NCBI GenBank assembly: GCA_036435485.1
Contig: CM071598.1
Location: 195,031,148-195,095,147, forward strand
DNA length: 64,000 nucleotides
Direction of reading: 5' to 3'
Origin: Saposhnikovia divaricata
Taxonomy: Eukaryota > Streptophyta > Magnoliopsida > Apiales > Apiaceae
The notes under the pieces are model-generated. The model searched no databases. It was not told the origin of the DNA and was given only the letters and a program-made list of their open reading frames with translations. Below, piece after piece: positions 1-11,313 of this stretch. How positions within the stretch are numbered: the stretch's first letter is position 1; each line of letters opens with the position of its first letter. Both the position numbers and the translations under genes were made by a program.

Positions 1-914
1 TATACTTTATGCCACACTTTCCCAAGTGACCGGGATCTTATTCTTATTCGATGGGGGCTAGTTTACGTCCCTCGTCAAGTGAAACAGAATCTTGACAAGG
101 TATCGATATGTTCCAGAATGTGTGCAAACTAGTTCTATGTATCACATTTTCCCAATGATCGGGATCTTATTCTTATTTGATACGTGAGTAAGACTGAGGA
201 TTTCTGAAAAATTAATATCTTATTAATCACATGTCAAAATCATACTTATGAAAACTTAAACACATATTCGAGCACATGTAATCAAACAATACAAAGCACG
301 TTTCACAATAATGTAGAGCAAAGGAAAGTTTATACGGAGCAACGGATAGTTACAATAATACGAGCAACGAATAGTTACTTACAACTATACGGAGCAACGA
401 ATATTTACTTACCTCAATTTCGTAAATCAAGAATTCACATAATCACATAAGAACACATGTAGTAACCCCTCAGAAGCAAAACATATAAAATCTTGAAAGA
501 CTTCATGATTACACTGACCAGATCTGTATTTAGCCTTTTTGACCCTCTATATGATTTTTTCTTGAAAATCTTAAAGAACGAAAGTTGTAGAGCACGAAAA
601 GATCTTTCCGAAAAGTCTAGAATCAATGAATTCTGACTTGCGATGAATTTTTTACGAATTTTACAAGACTGCTGATTTGTGTGAAGAATAGAGCTACGAA
701 TTTTGATAATAAAGATGAAGAAGAAGAATATGATGTATTTATAATGTTACAAAACTCTATGTCCAAACCTACAAGTTATCTGTATAAAAATCCGATCCAT
801 ATTTTAGGCCCAATTAAGTAAAACCAATTTTAAATCCTATTTATTATCTAATTTTAATCCTTTTTATTATCTTATTCTTTATTATTATTATTCTAAAAAT
901 TATTGGATATTACA
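1..914 (-). mobile_element. probable LTR fragment, outer end at 914
   Basis: Non-coding, AT-rich sequence. Read on the minus strand it begins TGTAATATCC at 914, a typical start for a plant Gypsy LTR. A TATA-like word (TATAAATA, complement of 736-743) lies about 170 bp in, as expected for an LTR promoter. Two internal repeats are visible: a block with the core cgggatcttattcttatt near 33-50 and 161-178, and three copies of agcaacg(g/a)ata between about 330 and 415. The other end lies outside the window, so no target duplication or second LTR can be checked. It could also be another minus-strand repeat. Confidence 0.45.
736..743 (-). promoter_or_regulatory. candidate TATA box of the minus-strand LTR fragment
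   Basis: TATAAATA on the minus strand, followed by a CT-rich stretch (complement of the gaagaagaag run near 717-728) such as often surrounds plant transcription starts. It is placed plausibly for an LTR starting at 914. Position and sequence are the only evidence. Confidence 0.25.
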
Positions 915-1843
915 CCGAAACACAAATCATAAATTTTTTATGGACTTATATTGCATAAGTCGCTTATGTTAAGGAAGGTAAACATGTTCTATATGTGATA
1001 AGTATATATAAGTGACATGTCCCTCCGCGGTTGTGCTTCTCCTCTTCTAATTACGAGGATAGATGTTCGATTCTTCTCTACAACAATGATATGTTGGGAA
1101 AGGGTTGTGGTGTTGTCCATTTCTAAATGATCATTCATAAAATATGTGTGGTTTTGTTTCAGGTTGATCTATTGGGCTTAGTCCGTTAACCGTTGTGCCC
1201 CTTCAAAAAAGGATATATAGGCTTTGTTCTATTGGGCTTGTCCATTAACCATTGTACCCTTTAAAAAAAGATATATATATGATAAGTAAATTAATATGTA
1301 TGAGTTGAGTGTTCATAAGTGGGAGGAAGTGTTTGGAAAATTCTTGCATGTAAGTTATTATTTTTTTAATGAAAAAATAGAGAGAATTTCATTTAAAGAG
1401 AAATGTTAGAATTTCCAAAACTATTCTCAAAATGGTTTCTAAATGCTTAATTGTTAAGATTTGAACTAGGTACTTTGCCCGCGCTACGCGAGCTACTTAT
1501 AATTTTATTAGTTTTTTATATTTTATTAAATTAATTCAGACTAATTTAACATATAAATTGTGCTATTATGATTTTTTTAATAAAAATTCCATATTAATAT
1601 TTATAGTCATGATTTATAATAATCAGTAATATTTTATTTTTTATTTAATTTAAAAGAATTAATACATGTTTTTGGACATAAAAAAATTAAATTTACATTT
1701 ATTTAAATAAAATACAATTTACAATATACTTTTTAATAATATTCTACTATATTGGTTAAGTTGACTTTTTTTTTTACTACAGCTAGTTAAAGCAAATTAT
1801 AACATAGTAGAATTATACAGTTTATATAATTATATAGTAGAAT
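915..1843. other. non-coding AT-rich spacer with a short tandem duplication
   Basis: No coding frame is visible. Positions 1163-1216 and 1224-1275 are two diverged copies of a block of about 50 bp with the core ctattgggctt, gtccrttaaccrttgt and an A-rich tail. A tRNA B-box-like word gttcgattc lies at about 1067-1075, but no matching A box was found. The remainder is AT-rich with nothing recognisable. Confidence 0.4.
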
Positions 1844-3130
1844 GTTACTCGACATCGTCTCACGACGATATCTCGCATTTTATTATATTAAATTTTTATT
1901 ATCATCAACGAAAAATTTAAATTAAAGATATTTTAAATTATTAAGAAAAAAGTTTTTAAAAAAATTGACAATTTTCATCAAATATGAAATACTATATAAT
2001 ATGTACATTTTTATTTATTAATATTTATTGCATTAATTAGATATCAACTTTTTTTTTTGAATATATTATATATCAACTTTTTGTACTTAATTTAGTTATT
2101 TCAACTTTAATTGAAAGGGGATTCAAAGATTATAGTTAAAATATTTTCACAATTTTGAAAATTTTCATTTAGTATGATAAAATTTAATTAATTAGTAGAA
2201 GATTACTCGATATCCAACACTGTGTCGTCTCACATTTTTCCATATGTAATAACTTAATTATCAATGATGGGAAATTTATTGAGTGAATATTACTCATGTT
2301 ATCTTAATTACATGTCATTATGCATTTTTTCATATGTAAATTATAATTAATATTTGATCACATCTTTATCAAGTATAGAATATTAACTGGTAGAATAATT
2401 CAATATTTTTTCTTTACTAATCTATGTAAAATTTAATTAATTCCAAAACTTGTTAGATTTACTTATTTATATTTGAAATGTTACTCAACATCGTCTTACG
2501 ACGATGTCTCGCATTTTATTATATTAAAATTATTATTATCAATAACAAAAAATTTAAATAAAAGATATTTTAAATTATTAAGAAAATAGTTTTTAAAAAA
2601 ATTGACCACAATATTCATCAAATAAGAAAAACTAAATAATATGTACATTTTTATTTATTAATATTTATTGCATTAATTAAATATCAACTTTGTGTACTTA
2701 ATTTAGTTATTTCCACTTTAATTGAAAGGGGATTCAAAGATTATAGTTAAAATATTTTCAAAATTTTGAAAATTTTCATTTAGTATGATAAAATTTAATT
2801 ATTTAGTAGAATATTACTCGATATCGTCGTCTCACATTTTTCCATATGTAATAACTTAATTATATTGAGTGAATATTACTCATGTTATCTTAATTAGATG
2901 TCATTATGCATTTTGTCATATGTAAATTATTATTAATATTTGATCAAAATTATTTCATCACATCTTTATCAACTATAGAATATTAAGGGTAGAACAATTC
3001 AATATTTTTTCTTTACTAATTTATGTAAAATTTAATAAATTCAAAAAATTGTTAGATTTGTTTATTTATATTTTAAATGTTACTCGACATCGTCTCACGA
3101 AGATGTCTCACATTTTATTATATTAAAATT
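1844..3130. repeat. AT-rich tandem repeat, units of about 600-640 bp (units 1, 2 and start of 3)
   Basis: Units begin with gttactc(g/a)acatcgtct at 1844, 2480 and 3079, giving periods of 636 and 599 bp. The units share ordered blocks: the cgacgatrtctcgcattttatta word, a ttaaattattaagaaa block, tgcattaattaaatatc, aattgaaaggggattcaaag and a closing ttcaatattttttctttac. Unit 3 is cut at 3130 by the SIRE insertion and continues after 49736. I see no coding potential and do not recognise the family. Confidence 0.8.
3126..3130. repeat. left target-site duplication of SIRE element (aaatt)
   Basis: aaatt directly precedes the 5' LTR and recurs at 49737-49741 directly after the 3' LTR. The tandem-repeat host sequence reads continuously when the element and one copy are removed. 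Confidence 0.9.
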
Positions 3131-3412
3131 TTTTAGTCACAGAGGCATGCCTGTATATAAATCTAATAACAAGCCTAATTGTCTGTAATGCTTTGCATTA
3201 CATACATGACCTCTTAACTGAGGGAACCTCTAGTTGTAGAGTTTCTACTTGTTGTAGTACTTATAACAGGCATCAAATTCTACCTGTGTAACTGTAATTA
3301 AAGTCAGAGAATAATGCTTGAAAGAAGTTCCAAGGATCATGCCTCAAGCTTGAAGACCAAGACTATCAAAATAAACACAGTTGGAATTTGGAGAATGAAG
3401 ATTTGCCTAAGT

Positions 3413-3920
3413 ACCAATTCGAGAAGTATGTTTGGTATATTCGAGAAGTCTAGCATTCGAGAAGTCAGGAATTCGATATCTCAAAAGACAGTGTTCGATA
3501 TCTCTGGAGGTCAACTAGTCAAAGCCTCATTCGAGAAATCAGAGATTCGACATGTCTAATACTCTATTCGAGAACTCAAGAAGTCAACAAGTCAAAGCAT
3601 CATTCGAGTTCTCTAAGAGTCAACAAGTCAAAGCTACATTCGATATCTCAAGGACTAAAGAAGCTATTCGATATCTCAGGGATTCGATAAGTAAACGCTC
3701 TATTCGATATCTCAGGGATTCGATAAGTAAAATGCTCTATTCGATATCTCAGGAATTCGATAAGTAAAATGCTCTATTCGATATCTCAAGGATTCTTGGA
3801 GAAAAGACTTATTCGAGAAGTGATTCGATATGTCAGCTCAACAGTATTCGAGAACTCAGAGTTATCGATTAAGCCAATTCTAGTTCTCGAATCACCAACA
3901 GAGTTACTTCTCGAATACAA
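3413..3920. repeat. array of TTCGA-core words in the SIRE LTR
   Basis: About 22 copies of ATTCGA followed by GAAGTC, GAACTC, TATCTC or TAAG occur in about 500 bp. They include a local tandem of about 36 bp (attcgatatctcagggattcgataagtaaa type) repeated at about 3666-3780. The last two copies (about 3884 and 3910) are inverted (TTCTCGAAT). The 3' LTR has the same array with fewer tandem units. Several copies are TTCnnGAA dyads. Confidence 0.85.
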
Positions 3921-4316
3921 TGTTGGAGACAAAATACTGAAGAATTGTACAAGTCAGAAACCTGCAACAAGCCAAGATGCTTCATGGACCACATACTGTA
4001 AAGCACGTTGGAAAGCCTACAACGAAGCTTGGAGAGATAGTACAAGAGACAAAGAGCTAAAGAAGTGGATCTAAACAGAGTTCTAAGAAGTCAAATCTGT
4101 AGCAGTTTGGATGTTTACTCAAATAGGATAGACACATTAGAAAGCAAATTTGTTTGCTACCTTATTTGTTTTAAGCAAGTTGTTCACGTGATATAAGTGA
4201 ACAACCCTACTTCTTTAGCAAGTATCAAACGGAGTGATCAATAGTTTTTACAAGTAATATCTCTCTGAGAAAGAAGATGAGAATACTAACATTTGTATTC
4301 ACAGATTGTAGCAAAT

Positions 4317-4326
4317 CTTTATATAA
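4317..4326 (+). promoter_or_regulatory. candidate TATA box in the 5' LTR
   Basis: The word tttatataat lies about 200 bp before the LTR end, where a U3/R boundary would be expected. The matching position of the 3' LTR reads tttttgtctaat, so the word is lost there. This is inference from position and composition only. Confidence 0.25.
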
Positions 4327-4527
4327 TACAATATTAGATTAAAGTGATATCGTGTTCTTTTGTTTATATTCCGCCCTTACATAATCTGTTAATCACAAAC
4401 ACACACTGTGTTACACAACCAGATTCTAACCCTTAAAACAACCTTCACCTAAAATCTTATCAGAAGAAAAGTTTGAGAATCCATTCACCCCCCTCTGTAT
4501 TCTCTTGTGTGTTCAATACTCAGCAAG

Positions 4528-4539
4528 TGGTATCAGAGC
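4528..4539 (+). other. primer binding site, tRNA-iMet type
   Basis: TGGTATCAGAGC two bases after the 5' LTR end is the standard complement of the plant initiator tRNA-Met 3' end. It primes minus-strand DNA synthesis and fixes the LTR boundary. Confidence 0.92.
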
Positions 4540-4568
4540 AGGCTGTTTTTTTAAAGCAAAAAAAGATC

Positions 4569-7064
4569 ATGAATACACCAAAGACTACAGGAACAGTGAA
4601 GGTCCCTAAGTTCGACAAAGAGAATTACAACCTCTGGAATATTAAAATGTTGTTGTTCATCAAAGCTGCTAACCCTCTATATCCTGAGATACTCAAGAAT
4701 GGTCCCTTTGTTCCACAACAGGAGATTCCTGAAAAGACTGTTGGAACTGTAACCATTCCAAGATCTTATGTGGCTAAAGAACTATCCAAATGGATAGAGA
4801 CAGAAAAGGAGATGGTTGCTCTCGACAGTCATCTCATGTTATTAATTATAGATTCTATAAAACTGTCAATGTTTGCTAACATAGACTCTTGAAAAACAGC
4901 AAATGAGATGTGGGATCATATTGAGGTGTTATGTGAAGGAACAGGGGAGGTTAGAGAAAATAAGAAACAGATACTGGTCACACAGTATGAAGCTTTCATG
5001 GCTCAGACCAAGGAAAGCATTACTGACATGTTTGAAAGGTTTCACAAGTTGGTGACTGAGCTACAAACGAATGGGAAGGTTTACAGCACCAAGGAGTTGA
5101 ACATGAAGTTTCTATTGTCTTCACCAAACCATCTAGAGCAAAGGGTCATTTCTCTAAGAGAAAGAGATTTGAACAAAGTCATATATGATGTGCTCTATGG
5201 GGTTTTAAAGACTCATGAGCATGAGTTGCTTCAGAAGAGGGCTATCCAAGCCAACCAAGGCATAATGGTAAACACATCATGTGCCTTGATTGTCAGCAAA
5301 TCTGTTCAAGACCTAGAAGCATCTACAAGTCAGCTGAGGATAGAAGAGATAGTAGATGATGAAGAAAATGAAGGTGAAGTGACTGAACCTATTGAGGAGA
5401 AGGAAGAAGAAGAGTTCTATACTCTTGAAGAGCTAAATGGCATGGAAAACACTTCATATGCTTTCATGGCCAGAAAGTTTCCAAACATCAGATTCAAAAG
5501 GAACCAACCCTTCAAACCTAGACCCCAAAACCATTCATTCAACAAGAGCAAGGCACCTGTGAAAGCAAACAAGAATAAATTCAAAACCAGCCATGTGGAT
5601 AGGTAATCTGTAAGGTGTTATAGATGCAATGACCTACGACATTTTGCCAGTGAATGTAAGAAGCATAAAAAGAAGGATAAGGAGTTTCTAGAGCTTGAAG
5701 CTAAGTATGAGGCCCTTCTGAAAAAGCAAACACAAGGCAAGGCCTACATAGTTGAAGGGAAGTGTTGGGAAGACTCTGATAGTGATGGAGAGGAGCAAGA
5801 ATTCTGCAACTATGCCTTGATGGCTGATTCCAAGGATGAACAATCTATATCTGGCTCTCAGGTACCATCTCTCACTACCATAGCTATGTCTGTTTCTGAG
5901 TATAAATGCATGGTTGAATAACTATCTATTGAAATGTTTAATATTCATACTAGTATGACTGCTGCTAATGAAGAGATTGCCAAACTGTCTGCTAAGAATG
6001 AATTGTTAAACAAGAAGAATGAGGAACTTGAGCTAACTGCTATACAAGTAGATAACCTTAAGAAAGAAGTTGAATATCTGCAGAATAAGGTTCTATGTGC
6101 TAGTCAGGTTGAGAAGGCTCTTAGAGATGAACTAGTTGAGAATGAATTCAAACTGAAAGCCTTTAAGAACTCCTCTAGTCTACTGCAATCCTACCATGAG
6201 AAAAACCAAGCTAAACCCAAGGCTGCCATTGGACTTGACTATGGCACTCTTAAACAGAGGAAAGGCTATGATGTCATTGAAGATGACATAGTTGTTTAGG
6301 ATGAAGTGCCTCACATTTTTGAAAAAGACCGAGTCTCCAATTTTTAAAGAACCAACATTTGAAATTGATGAGGATGCCTTACTCATTAAGCAAATGTTGA
6401 ATGATGAGGATGAGGCATAGTCTAGTGAACAACCAGCTCCTCTAAGAGTGAGAGTGTCAAGGCAAAAGCCAAGAAGCCAGTAGGAGGTATACCTAGACTT
6501 GAGAAGTTTGTGAAGTTTGTTTCAGCTGGGAAAAATGAATTTGAGAAGAAAGTGGCTAATAAGAAACAAAACAGAAATGGCAAGCTAAGGATAAACAAGA
6601 ATAATAATTATGCTTATGTGCTAAATGCCCCTAGGAAAGTTTGTCAAAACTGTTTTAGCACTAATCACTTAACTCATGCATGCAAGAAACCAACTGGTAG
6701 TGTAGCTAAGCCTTTCTATGATTGTTCTATGCCTTTAAGACATAGAGATTCACCTTTCTGTGATAAACTTGACTGTATGCCATGCAACATGAACGTTATG
6801 ACTAGCTGTTTTAATTTGAGAAGACAATTCATGGATGGTTGCATCAGTCACAACATTCACACACACTACACAAGGCCAGAGTCTTCAAGTCCTCCTAGAG
6901 TTAGGAAGGTACCTCTGTCAACTAAGTCTAAGAATTTAGATTCTAAGACTTCTAACAGTGACAAGAAGACCAGTCCTAAGAAAGTTGATAAGCATGCTAT
7001 TTTTGATAAATCTGTTTCTAAGCCAAGTGGACCCAAACTTGTTTGGGTACCAAAGAAGAAGTAA
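4569..7064 (+). pseudogene. gag: SIRE gag, broken
   Basis: The capsid/nucleocapsid ORF starts at the ATG at 4569, the first one after the primer site. One frame can be followed to the stop at 7062-7064. It has in-frame stops at 4890-4892 (TGA), 5604-5606 (TAA), 5919-5921 (TAA) and 6297-6299 (TAG), and a detour into another frame at about 6300-6480. Order of parts: a Copia-type gag domain (about 4600-5250), an acidic stretch near 5340-5420, a CX2CX4HX4C zinc knuckle at about 5617-5660 with the usual Gly replaced by Arg, a coiled coil at about 5960-6170, and a second CX2CX4HX4C knuckle at about 6640-6682. The long coiled-coil tail is typical of SIRE-like gags. It cannot yield full-length protein. 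Confidence 0.85.
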
Positions 7065-7087
7065 TACCTTTGTGCTTGCAGGGCAAA

Positions 7088-7612
7088 GAAAGTGAAAAGA
7101 AGGTCATGTAGACTTTGGACAGTGGATGCTCAAATCATATGACTGGTGATATGGCCCAACTATCACAATATGAGGAGAAGGCTGGCCCAATGGTTGCTTT
7201 TGGAGATGATAACATGGGTAACACATTGGGATATGGCAAGTTAAAAGTTGGTAATGTCATCATTGAAGATGTAGCACTAGTCAAGGGTCTCAAGCATAAT
7301 CTGCTAAGTGTTGGTCAGTTTACTGATATAGGATTCAAGGTAAATTTTGACAAAGATGAATCTTTGATCACCCACAAGAAGACTGGTGATTTTGCTCTAT
7401 CTGGAGTAAGAAAAGGAAGCCTATTTGTAGCCAATATGGACTTTGCAAACAAGGACAAAGTTTGTTGCTTCTACTCAAAAGCATCAAATGAAGATTGTTG
7501 GCTTTGGCACAAGAAGCTATCACACCTGAACTTCAAGGCCATTAATTCTCTAGTCAAAAGAGAGTTAGTGAGAGGCATGCCCACACTTGAATTCTATCAA
7601 GAAGGAGTGTGT
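7088..7612 (+). pseudogene. pol: SIRE pol part 1: protease and start of integrase, broken
   Basis: This is the start of pol, in a frame different from gag. The protease active site DSGCSNHMTG begins at about 7118. A TAG three codons upstream of that motif (7109-7111) interrupts the frame. The GAG-pre-integrase segment with WLWHKKLSH follows at about 7499-7525 and supplies the first His residues of the HHCC zinc motif. The frame is cut after the codon at 7610-7612 by the mitochondrial rRNA insertion. The second half of the zinc motif (CEACQKG) resumes at 7878. Confidence 0.85.
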
Positions 7613-7877
7613 GTGTCACTGCAAAGCTATAGTTAAGGTGCACGGGGTCTTACCGTCTAGCCGTTGGTACTCCGCATCTTCACGGAGAATTCAATTTCAC
7701 CGGGTCCATGTCGGAGACAGCGGGGCAGTCATTACACCATTCGTGCAGGTCGCTACTTATGCGACAAGGAATTTCGCTACCTTAGGATAGTTAGAGTCAC
7801 TGTCGCCATTTACCGGGGCTTCCATTCAAAGCTTATAACACTTCTCCTTCCGACCTTCCAGCACCGGGCAGGTGTCA
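7613..7877 (-). rRNA. rrn26: fragment of plant mitochondrial 26S rRNA (NUMT) inside pol
   Basis: The complement of this stretch reads as large-subunit rRNA of the peptidyl-transferase region, including the conserved words CCTAAGGTAGCGAAATTCCT, GACCTGCACGAATGG and GGTAAGACCCCGTGCACC. Its variable parts match my memory of plant mitochondrial 26S rather than plastid 23S. It is about 265 bp, antisense to the Copia element and non-functional as rRNA. The Copia frame matches at both edges (GVC, then EACQKG), so it is an insertion and not a replacement. Edges are uncertain by a few bases because gtgtca occurs at both junctions. No target duplication is evident. Confidence 0.88.
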
Positions 7878-10477
7878 GAGGCTTGCCAAAAAGGAAAGAT
7901 GAAAAGGTCAAGCCACAAGTCAAAGACAGTGACATCAATCACCAAGCCCCTACAATTAATTCATATGGATTTGTTTGGGCCTGTCAATATTATGTCACTC
8001 TCAAGAAAGAAGTATGCCCTAGTGATGGTTGATGACTACACAAGGTATACATGGGTGGAATTTCTAGCTTCAAAGGATGAGGCTCCACAAGTAATCATTG
8101 AGCACATAAAGAAAGTCGATAAGGAAGCAAAAGCCAACAATGCAAGTGTGATTGCATTGAGAAGTGATAATGGAACAGAGTTCAGAAATGCCTTACTTGA
8201 AGCATTCTGCAAAGAGAATGGCATTTCTCAACAATTCTCAGCTCCAAGGACTCCACAACAAAATGGTGTAGTTGAGAGAAAGAACAGAACTCTAATTGAG
8301 GCTGCTAGAACAATGTTGCTTGATGCAAAGGTGCCTACATGTTTTTGGGCTGAGGCTGTGAGCACTGCATGCTACATCCAGAACAGAACCCTCATCAACA
8401 AAAACACTGGAAAGACACCTTACAATTTGATGACTGGAAAGAAGCCTACTCTAAAGTATGTTCATACTTTTGGAAGAAAATGCTTTGTATTGAAAGACAA
8501 TTCAGAATATGTTGGGAAGTTTGATGCAAAGGCATTTGAAGGAATTTTTCTTGGCTATTCTATGGAGAGAATTGCATACAAAATTTATGTCATCAGTCAA
8601 AAGAAAGTTATGGAAAGCACAGATGTGACATTTGATGACAACAAACTACCTGGATTAGAAGAAGCCAATGATGAAGATAGAGATCCATTAAAGTTTGAAA
8701 ATCTAGATGATTCTGATGAAGAGATTGAAATTGAAGTTGAAACTCTAGTTCAACAAAATCAAGTGAATGATGAAGCAAGAGAAGAATCTGATCCAACCAA
8801 TAGTAAAGAGACTAGCATCCAAGACACACCTGTGAATAGTAGCAACTTCACAGGGGGAGGAAATGAAAATGATCATGTCTTGGATGATGAAGCAACATCA
8901 AGGTTGAGAAATCAAACTGAGCACTCAAGGAAATGGGATAGGTCACACACTGTAGAGCAAATTATTGGAGATCCAAATGCAGGAGTGAGAACTAGGAGAG
9001 CAACTCAAAATGAGTGTCTCTATGGTTGCTTTCTATCTCAGATTGAGCCTAAGAAACTTGATGATGCACTATTGGATCCAGATTGGATTATTGCTATGCA
9101 AGAGGAGCTGAGTCAATTTGAAAGAAACAAAGTATGGGAACTTGTGCCTGCACCAAAGAACAGAACTATTGTTGGAACAAGATGGGTTCTGAAGAATAAG
9201 ATGGATGAAGATGGTGTAATAGTAAGAAACAAAGCAAGGTTGGTTGCAAAAGGATACTCTCAACAGGAAGGCATTGACTATGATGAGACATTTGCTCCTG
9301 TTGCTAGATTGGAAGCCATCAGAATCTTCTTGGCATTTGCAGCTCATTCAAACTTTAAAGTCTATCAAATGGATGTCAAGAGTGCATTTCTGAATGGGGA
9401 GTTTTAAGAAGAAGTTTATGTGCAACAACCACCTGGCTTTGAGGATCCACATTTCCCAGAATTTGTCTACAGATTGCTTAAGGCATTGTATGGAATTAAG
9501 CAGGCTCCAAGGGCATGGTATGGCACTTTATCACAGTTCTTTCTTGAAAATCAATTCACTAGAGGCACATTGGACAAGATACTGTTTTACAAGAAGCATG
9601 GTAATGATATTATCCTAGTTCAGATCTATGTGGATGATATCATATTTAGCTCTACAAATGAGAAGCTGTGTGAGAAATTCTCTAAGCTCATGCAAAGCAG
9701 ATATGAGATGAGTATAATGGGAGAGTTAACATTCTTTCTTGGATTGCAAGTTAGTCAGAGGAAGGATGGTATCTTCATCAGTCAAACCAAGTACATCAAG
9801 GATTTATTAAAGAAGTTTGACTTAGAAGACTACTCACCTGCAAAGACACCCATGGCCACTGCCACCAAATTGGATGAAGATGTCAAAGGCAAGATAGTAG
9901 ATATCTTAGTCTACAGAGGCATGGTTGGTTCTCTACTCTATCTCACTGCAAGTAGGCGAGACATCATGTTTGCTACATGTCTGTGTGCAAGGTTTCAATC
10001 AAATCCAAAAGAGTCACATTTGATTGTTATAAAAAGAATCTTTAGATATCTGAAGAGCATTCCAAACTTGGGTTTATGGTATCCTAAGGACACAGGGTTC
10101 AATCTGGTTGGTTACTCTGATGCTGATTATGCTGGATGCAGAGTGGATAGGAAGAGCACCTCAGGTAGCTGCCAGTTTCTTGGACAAAGGCTAGTCTCTT
10201 GGTATAGCAAGAAACAACAATCTGTGTCAACTTCCACAGCTGAGGCTGAATACATAGCTGCTGGAAGTTGCTGTGCTCAAGTGCTTTGGATTAGAAATCA
10301 GCTTAGAGATTATGGACTTGTGTTGGAAAGAATTCCAATCATGTGTGACAACACAAGTGCAATCTCTATAGTTGCCAATCTTGTAAATCATTCTAGGATA
10401 AAGCACATTGACATCAGATATCATTTCATTAGGGAGCATGCAACTAATGGAACCATTGAGTTGCATTATGTCCCTAC
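7878..10477 (+). pseudogene. pol: SIRE pol part 2: integrase core, reverse transcriptase, RNase H, broken
   Basis: One frame runs across this stretch with a single TAA at 9405-9407, inside the RT, in a motif normally reading NGE(L)EEEVY. Integrase: second half of the zinc motif (CEACQ), then the catalytic triad as HMDLFG (Asp at 7968-7970), SDNGTEF (about 8163) and NGVVERKN. Reverse transcriptase: AFLNGE, the PPGF block and the active site YVDD (9627-9638). RNase H: YSDADYAGC, AEAEYIA and CDNTSA. All catalytic residues are present, so decay is limited to the stop and the insertions. The 3' end is cut by a hAT element at 10478 and the last codons lie at 11314-11416. Confidence 0.9.
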
Positions 10478-11305
10478 CAGTGTTGTGAAATGCGCAAAAT
10501 CAAAAAAAGCGCAAGTTCCAATTTTGAAGCGCGACTCGCGAAGCGCGATTACTCGCACGATTTTTTTGCCAAAAATGAAATTATTTACGTAATTATTTGT
10601 ATTTATACATAATTACTTCTAAAAATGTTAGTTATCTTTTTTAACATTAGAACGGTACGTTAAGTAAAAGTTAAAACGATTAATTCCACCACTGTATATG
10701 TGCTTGTAAAATGAGCACTGAACTTTTGACTTATCATTCTGTACAGGACTCCCATATTTCCACCCAATATTAGCAGTACGAGTCATTTTCTAACTATTTT
10801 TAGAGTAATCAGTAAGTACTTGAAATTTTTTTTAAGGGGAATTTCATCAAACACCTAACTGGCACAAAAGAAAGTACTTGATATATAGTATATATACTAT
10901 ATATCTATGATCAGCTTTGAGAATATATAAGAAAGAGAGATAGGAAGAGAGAGATGAAGAGAAAGAGGGGCAGAGAGAACGAGAGATGAATAGAAAGAGG
11001 GTATAGAGAATGAGAGATGAAGGGACTGAGAGAGAGTTATGAGTTTGAGCGGTTGTGCAAAACCCTAATTATAAAGATATAAGTAGGGTTTTTTAACTTA
11101 AGGGTATTTCGGTCTTTTAAGCTTGTTTGATTTTTTTGCATTTTTTTTGCAATTTTTTGCGATTTTTTGCGAGTAATCGCGAGTCAACCGCGATTTTTAG
11201 CCAATTTCATAATCGCACTAAATCGCTCATACGCAACTCGCAGAACCTTCGCCTAATCGCAAAGCACGATTAATCGCACGATTAATCGCGATTTTCACAA
11301 CACTG
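10478..11305. mobile_element. non-autonomous hAT element (828 bp)
   Basis: Terminal inverted repeats CAGTGTTGTGAAA...GCG (left) and the inverse of ...CGCGATTTTCACAACACTG (right) are flanked by the perfect 8-bp duplication gtccctac at 10470-10477 and 11306-11313. Both features are diagnostic of hAT. The Copia RNase H frame is restored when the element and one duplication are removed. Both ends carry dense AATCGC/GCGATT words. The centre is AT-rich with a GA-rich stretch near 10928-11035. No transposase is present. Confidence 0.93.
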
Positions 11306-11313
11306 GTCCCTAC

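Larger units (their letters stand above)
3131..4525 (+). repeat. 5' LTR of the SIRE-type Copia element
   Basis: It is 1,395 bp, starting TTTTAGTCACAG (the 3' copy starts TGTTAGTC, so the terminal TG is mutated here) and ending CTCAGCA just before the primer site. It is longer than the 3' LTR because of extra copies of an internal repeat in 3430-3780. Open frames inside it come from the repeated motif and are not genes. Confidence 0.93.

Noticed and set aside
1060..1080. tRNA gene around the gttcgattc word
   Set aside because: No cloverleaf, A box or acceptor stem could be formed.
1478..1500. Possible second Helitron 3' end (gcccgcgctacgcgagc)
   Set aside because: The hairpin is imperfect, and I found no CTRR end at the right distance or matching 5' end.
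3314..4074. Plus-strand open frames in the SIRE 5' LTR (and 48578-48979 in the 3' LTR)
   Set aside because: They arise from the repeated TTCGA-core words, differ in frame between LTRs and have no domain. They are not genes.
7613..7877. Plastid 23S or an active rRNA gene
   Set aside because: The variable segments fit plant mitochondrial 26S, and only about 265 bp of the molecule is present, inside a transposon ORF.
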